Source: Thalassovita gelatinovora
GTDB taxonomy: Bacteria > Pseudomonadota > Alphaproteobacteria > Rhodobacterales > Rhodobacteraceae
DNA length: 64,000 nucleotides
Assembly: GCF_001458355.1 (NCBI RefSeq)
Contig: NZ_CYSA01000028.1
Span: 62,001-126,000, forward strand
Direction of reading: 5' to 3'
Positions 17,441-24,164 of the stretch are shown one piece after another. The notes below the pieces were generated by a model. It was not told the DNA's origin and ran no database searches. It was given only the letters and a program-made list of their open reading frames with translations. The translations under genes and the position numbers were made by a program. Within the stretch, counting starts at the first letter, position 1, and every line of letters starts with the position of its first letter.

Positions 17441-18706
17441 TTACTGGAAGACCGCAGAGGGATCGTCGAGACTGTCGGAACCTTCGATCTGTGTTTGATC
17501 CAGTCCCAAAGCTATGATCACGCGTTCAATTGATTTAGTCTGATCAATCAATCCATTGACGCCTCCCATGATCAGTGCTTCGCCCCTGACGTTGCCGCGT
17601 TCCAGCATCTGATCATAGGCAAACCCGGTGTCGCCTGCTTCTTTCAGCGCTTCGAGAGCGGCCATTGTGGAGGCCAGCTTGGCTGTCATTTCGGCATCCA
17701 GTGCGGCGTTGTCGGCTGCGACCAGATCGGTCAGAGCCGGACCTTCGACAAGGCTACCGTCAATGCGGGTGTACCGGCCAAGATAGACGTTCTGGATGCC
17801 CATACCGTCGTAATAGTGGCTGTTATGGGTATTATCCGAGAAGCAATCATGTTCTTCCTCTGGGTCGTTGAGCATCAAGCCAAGGCGCATCCGTTCCCCG
17901 GCCAGTTCGCCGTAGGACAGGCTGCCCATGCCGGTCAGGATCGCGCTTAGCCCAGCGGTTTCATCGGCCAGAACATTGGCGCGGGCTTCACCGCCTTCGG
18001 CCCATTGCGCCACCATGTATTCCAGATCGGAAACCAGCAGATCGGTCGCGGCCTTCAGATAGGCGGCGCGGCGGTCGCAATTTCCGTTAGTACAGGCGTC
18101 GCCCTTGGCGAAATCGATCCAAGGCCGGTTTCCGGCACCCGCATCGTGGCCGTTCAGATCCTGCCCCCAAAGCAGAAATTCGATGGCGTGGTATCCGGTG
18201 GCGACATTGGAATCGATCCCATCGGCTTCGTGCAGGGTGTTTTGCAGCAGCTCCGGCGTGATGTCGATGGCGTCCACCTCGGTGCCCGACAGGGTAAAGA
18301 CCGGCGTCGCCACCACGTTCAGTGCGGCATAATCGTTTTCATCCGACAAACCGTAGGCGCTATCGACATAATCGATCAGCCCTTCATCCAATGGCCACGC
18401 GTTTACCTTGCCTTCCCAGTCATCGACGATGGGATTGGCGAAGCGGAATACTTCGGTCTGCTGATAGGGATTGCGCGCTCTCAGCCAAGCGTCTTTTGCA
18501 GCTTGCAGGGTTTCTGCCGAAGGTGTGGTAATCAATGCCCCGACCGCAGCTTGAAGCGCCTTTGCGGTGATCAGACTGTCTTGAAAATTGGCTTCGCCAA
18601 TTGTGGCATAGGTTTGTAGAACTGACTGGGGTGTCGGGGTGTCGGCCAGCGTGGCGGTTCCCAGCGTCAGCGCCAATGCAGAAGTGAGCAGAAAAGAGGG
18701 TCTCAT
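17441..18706 (-). CDS. imelysin family protein (IrpA-like)
   Basis: Exported imelysin of 421 residues, like iron-regulated IrpA/ICMP proteins. A signal peptide (SFLLTSALALTLGTATLADT) leads the mature protein. The family motif GxHxxE is present as GYHAIEF at about 169-175, followed by LLWGQDLNG. A DWIDFAKG and CTNGNCDRR segment carries two cysteines likely to form a disulfide. Two homologous helical halves are expected. It is the main candidate periplasmic or outer-membrane iron-binding component of this operon. The ATG at 18706 is preferred to the TTG one codon upstream. Confidence 0.88.
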   Translation of the reverse strand: MRPSFLLTSALALTLGTATLADTPTPQSVLQTYATIGEANFQDSLITAKALQAAVGALITTPSAETLQAAKDAWLRARNPYQQTEVFRFANPIVDDWEGKVNAWPLDEGLIDYVDSAYGLSDENDYAALNVVATPVFTLSGTEVDAIDITPELLQNTLHEADGIDSNVATGYHAIEFLLWGQDLNGHDAGAGNRPWIDFAKGDACTNGNCDRRAAYLKAATDLLVSDLEYMVAQWAEGGEARANVLADETAGLSAILTGMGSLSYGELAGERMRLGLMLNDPEEEHDCFSDNTHNSHYYDGMGIQNVYLGRYTRIDGSLVEGPALTDLVAADNAALDAEMTAKLASTMAALEALKEAGDTGFAYDQMLERGNVRGEALIMGGVNGLIDQTKSIERVIIALGLDQTQIEGSDSLDDPSAVFQ

Positions 18707-18741
18707 CAAATCGTCCTCGTTTGGGGGCGTATTTACATGGA

Positions 18742-18758
18742 CCGAAGCAGAGCTTCGG
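18742..18758 (-). terminator. short hairpin between hemP and imelysin gene
   Basis: CCGAAGC/GCTTCGG, a perfect seven-base-pair stem with an AGA loop, lies between the hemP stop and the imelysin start. It may partly terminate transcription after hemP. No T-run is present. Confidence 0.4.
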
Positions 18759-18763
18759 CAGTT

Positions 18764-18937
18764 CTATTTTGTCAGGATCAGCTTGCCAGCCCGGGTGATA
18801 CGCAGGCTGTAAACCTGATCTTGCAGCACGATCAGCGCCTGATTTCCGCCTTGGGTCAGGTCTTCGGCGCTATGTGTCGGCAGTGCTTTGATAGCGACCT
18901 GCGCGGCACCATCCTTGCTTAGTCGCATGTTGCTCAT
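18764..18937 (-). CDS. hemP: hemin uptake protein HemP
   Basis: Small protein of 57 residues with the HemP signature at the C-terminus (QVYSLRITRAGKLILTK). HemP/HmuP proteins act in haem uptake; some are described as regulators that help switch on haem-transporter genes. The start ATG overlaps the stop of a 54-codon reading frame upstream (ATGA), implying translational coupling. It heads the imelysin/di-haem operon, which supports an iron-related role for the whole group. Confidence 0.88.
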   Translation of the reverse strand: MSNMRLSKDGAAQVAIKALPTHSAEDLTQGGNQALIVLQDQVYSLRITRAGKLILTK

Positions 18938-19098
18938 GCCGGGGTCCGCCGCTGTTCAAACCGATCAAGAAGCCATTCTATGGAAAAGCAATCGCTTATC
19001 CCGGTTTCGGTCAGGATCGACAGGATCATCGGTCGATCACAAAAGACGGGCAAATCGCCCTGGTTTCGGTCAGCCATGCTGTTTTGCGCGGTTCTCAT
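18934..19098 (-). CDS. small ORF coupled to hemP, unknown function
   Basis: Reading frame of 54 codons whose stop overlaps the hemP start by four bases. The ATG at 19098 follows AAGGAAAG with proper spacing; a second ATG at 19119 has no ribosome site. The product (MRTAQNSMADRNQG, ending FEQRRTPA) has a hydrophobic middle with two cysteines (VFCDRPMILSIL, SDCFSIEWLL). I do not recognise a family. Coupling to hemP suggests either a real iron-related microprotein or a leader peptide controlling hemP. Confidence 0.45.
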   Translation of the reverse strand: MRTAQNSMADRNQGDLPVFCDRPMILSILTETGISDCFSIEWLLDRFEQRRTPA

Positions 19099-19326
19099 TG
19101 CGAACTTTCCTTGTTGCATCGGAATCGGGCTACCGCAGAGGGGCGGATGGCTGGATATGGGTGATTAACTGACTGAATTACTTGGGTATGTCAACATGAG
19201 TATTTTAATCAGATATAATTTTCTAGCATAAAACCACGATCCTAAAAAAACAGACGCTATGGCGGCTGGCAGCGGGATGCAGTAGGACGGAAGAAACGCG
19301 ATGATTGGGAAAAACGACGCTGGACT
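19099..19326. other. divergent promoter region between hemP operon and mnmH
   Basis: About 230 bases, AT-rich around 19175-19260, between the divergent hemP operon and mnmH. An iron-responsive operator (Irr, RirA or Fur) would be expected here, but I could not identify a convincing match to a known box. Confidence 0.35.
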
Positions 19327-20385
19327 ATGGTAAAGAAAGAAAAACTGACCCGTCTTAGCGACCTTTTTTCGCTGCCCTATGACGAAATCATCGATGTGCG
19401 CGCGCCGTCCGAATTTGCCGAAGACCATGTGCCGGGCGCGATCAGCCTGCCGGTCCTCAGCGATGCGGAACGGGCCGAAGTCGGCACCATCTATGTGCAG
19501 CAGGATCCGTTTTTGGCCCGTAAACTGGGCGCGGCATTGGTGGCGCAGAACGCGGCCAAGCATCTGCAGGGACCGTTGTTTGACCGGACTGGTGGCTGGC
19601 GGCCTTTGGTCTATTGCTGGCGCGGCGGCCAGAGGTCGGGGTCGTTCGCTTCGATCTTGGATCAGATCGGTTGGCGGGTCGGGCTCATCGAAGGCGGTTA
19701 CAAAACTTACCGCCGTTTGGTGGTCCAAGCGCTTTATGAAGATCCAGTGCCGCATCGGTTGATATTGATCGATGGGGGCACCGGCACCGGCAAGACGCGA
19801 TTGTTGGACCAATTGCAACAAGACGGGGCGCAGGTTCTGGACCTCGAAGCGATGGCAGAACACCGCGGTTCGCTGTTGGGCGGATATGCCGGGGGGCAGC
19901 CATCGCAGAAGGATTTTGAATCGCGGGTCGCCATGGCGCTGTTACGGCTTGATCCGGAACGACCGGTCTTTGTCGAGGCGGAAAGCAATAAAATCGGTCG
20001 CCTGATCATCCCGCCGACGCTGTGGCAGAAAATGTTGCAAGCCGATCATCTGTTGATCACTGCGCCACTGGAGGCGCGGGCGCGATTCCTGACAGAAGCC
20101 TATCGTGACGTGATCGACGACACGGACGTGCTGTGTGAAACGTTGTCCTATCTGGTGCGGTTTCATGGGGCAGAGGTGGTGGAGCACTGGCAGCAACTGG
20201 CACGGGCGGGCAGTCATCGGCAATTGGCGCGGGAACTGGTCGAACAGCACTATGATCCAAGCTATCGCAGATCATCGCGCCGGGCGCGTGCGCCTTTGGC
20301 CGAAATTGCGCTGACCGGGTTGGAGGCCGCCGATTTGCAGATGGCGGCAACGCAAATCCAGGATGTCTTAGATCTACCGTCCTAG
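19327..20385 (+). CDS. mnmH: tRNA 2-selenouridine synthase
   Basis: Enzyme of 352 residues (MnmH/SelU/YbbB) that replaces sulfur by selenium in 2-thiouridine at the wobble position of certain tRNAs, using selenophosphate. An N-terminal rhodanese domain has DVRAPSEF and the active cysteine in YCWRGGQRSGS at about residue 97. The C-terminal half is a P-loop domain with GGTGTGKT at about 150-157. The gene converges on selD, which makes the selenophosphate, and the two stop codons share one CTAG. No selenocysteine genes (selA, selB) are seen nearby, so selenium use in this window points to tRNA modification. Confidence 0.93.
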   Translation: MVKKEKLTRLSDLFSLPYDEIIDVRAPSEFAEDHVPGAISLPVLSDAERAEVGTIYVQQDPFLARKLGAALVAQNAAKHLQGPLFDRTGGWRPLVYCWRGGQRSGSFASILDQIGWRVGLIEGGYKTYRRLVVQALYEDPVPHRLILIDGGTGTGKTRLLDQLQQDGAQVLDLEAMAEHRGSLLGGYAGGQPSQKDFESRVAMALLRLDPERPVFVEAESNKIGRLIIPPTLWQKMLQADHLLITAPLEARARFLTEAYRDVIDDTDVLCETLSYLVRFHGAEVVEHWQQLARAGSHRQLARELVEQHYDPSYRRSSRRARAPLAEIALTGLEAADLQMAATQIQDVLDLPS

Positions 20386-22562
20386 CGGCAAATGATGTCG
20401 GGTGCGCCCTTGGTTAAATGTCCAATCCGTACCGCTGGGACGCTGGCTTCGTGCAGCTTGTTCAAAATCCCGTCGGCCCGATCCGCAGCCACCGCAGCCA
20501 GCAGCCCACCCGCGGTTTGCGGATCGTGCAGCAGCGCGCCCTTGGCCCCCTGCGCGCCGATCAACGGAGCATGGGCAAGATTGGCATCATAGAGGCTTGA
20601 TCTTATTCCGGCTTCGGCGAGGTTCTGCGCACCATCGTAAAACAGCAGATCGTCGACCATGATTACGGCTCCGGTGCCGGATGCCTTGCAGATTGCCTGC
20701 AAATGCCCGGCCAGACCAAAGCCGGTAACGTCGGTCATCGCATGGGCCTCGTGCAGGATTTCAGCCGCGCAAGCCTGAGACCGACCCATGATACCGAGCA
20801 TATTCATCACATCGCGGCCATCTGCCCGCCCCTGCATTTCCGCAGCCAACACTGTGCCGCTGCCCAAGGGCCGGGTCAGGATCAGCACGTCGCCCGGATG
20901 GCCCCCCGATTGCAGGATCGGGGTTTCAGTCAGACCAGTCAGGGTGAAACCGATGGTCAATTCGCTGCCCAAAGTCGAATGCCCACCGACGATTTCGGCC
21001 CCCGCATCGCGGAACACTTCGCCTGCCGCATGCAGAATTTCGTGCAATGTGCGCCGTTGCAGTGTCGCGTTCATTCGCGGCAGGATCACGTTGGTCAGAA
21101 CCGCCTGCGGCGCGGCCCCCATCGCCCAGATATCGCCCAAGGCATGGATCGCGGTGATCCGCGCCATCAGCGCGGGATCTTCGGTAAAGGCGCGCAGATG
21201 GTCGGTGGTCAGAACCTGTTGCACGCCGCCAATGCGCAATGTTGCGGCATCGTCCCCCGCCGCTGTCAGAACATCATCACGTTGGATTTTCGGCAGCGTG
21301 GAAATTGCATCTGACAACGCCCCGGGCCCCACTTTCGATCCGCAGCCGGCGCAGATCGGTTGCCCGTTGCCCAGTTCTTCGGCCACGCCAAGGGCCGCGA
21401 CAGGCGGCAGGGTAGGTGTTTCCATCGCCGGAAGGTCTTGGAATTTCAGCATGAATTTCCGGTCGATTCGGTTTTTCCATCGCCACAACCACGGCCCCGA
21501 CCAGGGGCGGCGGTACTTTTCCGCCAGCGCTGATTGACCGCCCAGCGATATCAGTTTCAGATAATCCTTCTGCGGATGGTAGGGCCGCAAGGATTGCCCG
21601 GTCAGCACGGCGCGCAGATTGTCATGCAACACCGGCGCCGCACGGACCGCATAGACACCGGCCTTGGGTCGGGGCGCGTGGCGCATATGGGCGCAATCGC
21701 CCACCGCGAACAAATCGGTATGTCCATCGACCTGCAGCGTCGGGCCAACGGTAACAAAACCGTCAGTCAGCGGTAGCCCGGTATTTTGCAACCAAGGCTG
21801 TGGCAAAGCACCCGCTGCGCCGATGGTCAGGGCCGAAGGGATCACTTCGCCCGATTTCAGGCGCGGCCCGTCCTTGGTGATTTCGGCGATTTCGGCCCCG
21901 GTCCAAAGCGTGACGCCGTTTTCCTTCAGCGCCGCCATCAAGCGCTGGCGGGTGTCTTCGCCGATGCCGGTCAGTTGATCGCGCGCCTCGATCACCGTGA
22001 CTTCGGCCTTGCCGATAGCCTGATGCAGCGCAAAGGCCATCGCCATCGCCAATTCAACCCCGGCCACGCCACCACCGATGACCGTAACCGGGCCGGCTTC
22101 GCCGTTGGTTTTGGCGGTACTGAGGAACCCGCGCCAATGTTCGGCATAGTCATCCAGCGGTTTTGCCCCGATCGCATGGTCGGAAAAGCCGCGCAGCTGC
22201 GGCAATTCCGACGTGATCCCGATATCGAGAGAGGCAACATCGTATTCGATCACGCCATGATCCTGGACCGTCACCGTCTTTGAAACCGGGTCCAGCGCCA
22301 CCGCGCGTCCGTCAATGATCCGAGCCCCGGCGAAACGGGCCAGTTTTACCAGATCGATTTCAAGATCGTTTTGTTGATAATGCCCGGCGATATGGCCCGG
22401 CAACATGCCCGAATACGGCGCGGTCGGGCCGGGGTTGATCACCGTCAATCGCACGCCCGGCAACGGTCGCATCCCCCATTTGCGCAGCACCAGCGCGTGC
22501 GCATGTCCACCGCCGATCAATACAAGGTCACGGGTCAGGGGGATTTGCATCTGCATTTGCAT
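20382..22562 (-). CDS. selD: FAD-dependent oxidoreductase fused to selenide, water dikinase (SelD)
   Basis: Fusion of 726 residues. Residues 1-about 380 are a pyridine nucleotide-disulfide oxidoreductase domain related to NADH dehydrogenase and sulfide:quinone reductase, with the FAD motif LVLIGGGHAHA, an NAD(P) motif VIGGGVAGVELA and FAVGDCAHM. From about 400 on is SelD, which makes selenophosphate from selenide and ATP: GCGSK at 406-410 has the catalytic cysteine 407 and lysine 410, followed by GDDAATLR, ALGDIWAMGA and EIVGGHST. Cysteine replaces the selenocysteine found in some SelDs. This fusion type is known; the oxidoreductase may supply reduced selenium. Repeated MQMQMQ at the start gives three possible ATGs (22562, 22556, 22550). 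Confidence 0.93.
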   Translation of the reverse strand: MQMQMQIPLTRDLVLIGGGHAHALVLRKWGMRPLPGVRLTVINPGPTAPYSGMLPGHIAGHYQQNDLEIDLVKLARFAGARIIDGRAVALDPVSKTVTVQDHGVIEYDVASLDIGITSELPQLRGFSDHAIGAKPLDDYAEHWRGFLSTAKTNGEAGPVTVIGGGVAGVELAMAMAFALHQAIGKAEVTVIEARDQLTGIGEDTRQRLMAALKENGVTLWTGAEIAEITKDGPRLKSGEVIPSALTIGAAGALPQPWLQNTGLPLTDGFVTVGPTLQVDGHTDLFAVGDCAHMRHAPRPKAGVYAVRAAPVLHDNLRAVLTGQSLRPYHPQKDYLKLISLGGQSALAEKYRRPWSGPWLWRWKNRIDRKFMLKFQDLPAMETPTLPPVAALGVAEELGNGQPICAGCGSKVGPGALSDAISTLPKIQRDDVLTAAGDDAATLRIGGVQQVLTTDHLRAFTEDPALMARITAIHALGDIWAMGAAPQAVLTNVILPRMNATLQRRTLHEILHAAGEVFRDAGAEIVGGHSTLGSELTIGFTLTGLTETPILQSGGHPGDVLILTRPLGSGTVLAAEMQGRADGRDVMNMLGIMGRSQACAAEILHEAHAMTDVTGFGLAGHLQAICKASGTGAVIMVDDLLFYDGAQNLAEAGIRSSLYDANLAHAPLIGAQGAKGALLHDPQTAGGLLAAVAADRADGILNKLHEASVPAVRIGHLTKGAPDIICR

Positions 22563-22718
22563 CGGCGGTGCCTTTCGCGGAGGGTGACACCGTTCTGGTA
22601 ATCCGTTCGACGCGGTTGCGCCAGAGGGGAGCGCCGATTGCGCTTTGCGGTGTCAGGCTATGGGCCCGGGGTGATGCCGTTTTGCCTAAGAATTCGGGAT
22701 CGGAGTGTTGGTGTCCGC

Positions 22719-24110
22719 TCAATCGGCCTGCTGCGCGCGCGCTGCGGGGGCTGCCATGTCGCTAGGGCAGCGGATCATCAGAACTGCCGGGTTGTTGAGA
22801 CCGCTTTGCGCAATGGTGTCAACAAGGCGGTCAAGCCGCGACCTGACCGCCTGTTCCTTGGCGTGGCTGGCCCAGGCGACGACATCGACCTCGATATCTC
22901 CGGGCAGTCCCGCCTGCAGCAGGGCCGACTGCATCTCGGCGACCTTGTTCATCGCCATGTAAAGTACCACAAGCGTGCCCGGCAGCGCCATCTGTGCCCA
23001 GTCCGGCGCACCGCCGTCCGGTCCCAGTGTTCCGGTTGCCAAGGTTACCCGGTCGATCACGCCGCGTTCTGTCATCGGTCGCTGCAAGCTTGCCGCTGCG
23101 GCGCTGGCGGCAGTGATACCGGGGACGATTTCAACCGGGATGCCCGCCGCGCGGGCCGCGTCCAGTTCTTCGACCGCGCGGCCAAAGATCGACGGATCGC
23201 CGGATTTCAGCCGCACCACCTTGCGGCCTAGCCGCGCGGCGCTGATGATCAGATCATTGATCCGCTCCTGTGGCCAATGGCTGGCCCCGGGCAGTTTGCC
23301 GACAAACACCCGTTCGGCATCGCGCCGGGCCAGTTCCAGCAGATCGGGATCGATCAGCCGGTCATAGAAAATCACGTCTGCTTCCTGCAAACGTTCGACC
23401 GCGCGCAGGGTCAACAGATCGCGCGCGCCGGGACCGGCCCCGACCAGACTGATCAGCCCCAAATCGCTGCTGTCGGGGGCGCCACCGGCTGCAATCGCGG
23501 TTTTCAACAGGTCCGCAGCTTCGCGTTCGGCACCGCGTTTGAAAGCCATCCAAGGGGCGCTGTTGAAACCCCAGCGCCAGAAATCGCGGCGCTTGTGCTG
23601 GGGTACCTTTTGCGCCACCGCTCCGCGCAGGCGGCGGGCCAGAGCGGCAAAGCTGCCCAGACGCGGATCGAGCAATTGTTCGAAATCGGTTTTCAACCGC
23701 CGTGCCAATACCGGCGCGGCGCCTTCGGTGCCAATCGCCACCACCACCGGGTCACGGTCGACAATTGACGGTGTCGTAGCATCGCATAGATCAGGGCGAT
23801 CAACCACGTTCACCGTCGCCCCGGCTTGTTTGGCGATCCCGTGCAGCAGCGCGTCGTGTTCGGCATCGCCACTGGCGATGAAAACCAGCGCGGTATCGGC
23901 AAAGCTTTCTGGCGTGGCGGGGCTGGGGTCGTGCTGGGCGCGGCCCTCGGCCACGATGGCATGCAATTCGTCGTCCAGATCCGCGGCCAGCAGCACCAGC
24001 TTGGCTTCGGTCTTGAGCATCAGACGCGCCTTTTGCGCTGCCTGTTCGCCACCGCCCGCGATCACCACTCGACGACCGGTCATTTTCAGAAACATCGGAA
24101 AGGATTTCAT
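22719..24110 (-). CDS. cysG: sirohaem synthase (uroporphyrinogen-III methyltransferase/precorrin-2 dehydrogenase/ferrochelatase)
   Basis: Trifunctional sirohaem synthase of 463 residues that supplies sirohaem to NirB. The N-terminal dehydrogenase-chelatase has the NAD motif RVVIAGGGEQAAQKARLM and FIASGDAEHD. The C-terminal methyltransferase has LVGAGPGARDLLTLRA, YDRLI and PGITAASAAAASL. The normally strict LKGGDPFIFGRGGEE block reads LKSGDPSIFGRAVEE here. The ATG at 24110 follows GGAGAG; a longer start at 24161 has no support. It follows nasA by 54 bases as the last gene of the nitrate operon. Confidence 0.9.
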   Translation of the reverse strand: MKSFPMFLKMTGRRVVIAGGGEQAAQKARLMLKTEAKLVLLAADLDDELHAIVAEGRAQHDPSPATPESFADTALVFIASGDAEHDALLHGIAKQAGATVNVVDRPDLCDATTPSIVDRDPVVVAIGTEGAAPVLARRLKTDFEQLLDPRLGSFAALARRLRGAVAQKVPQHKRRDFWRWGFNSAPWMAFKRGAEREAADLLKTAIAAGGAPDSSDLGLISLVGAGPGARDLLTLRAVERLQEADVIFYDRLIDPDLLELARRDAERVFVGKLPGASHWPQERINDLIISAARLGRKVVRLKSGDPSIFGRAVEELDAARAAGIPVEIVPGITAASAAAASLQRPMTERGVIDRVTLATGTLGPDGGAPDWAQMALPGTLVVLYMAMNKVAEMQSALLQAGLPGDIEVDVVAWASHAKEQAVRSRLDRLVDTIAQSGLNNPAVLMIRCPSDMAAPAARAQQAD

Positions 24111-24164
24111 GCGCGCTCTCCCGGATTGGGGACCACATAGCGGGTCATCGATATCATGCAAGCC

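Noticed and set aside
19160-19260. AT-rich stretch before hemP as an Irr, RirA or Fur box
   Set aside because: No segment matched the known palindromes (ICE box, TGA-N9-TCA or Fur) well enough.
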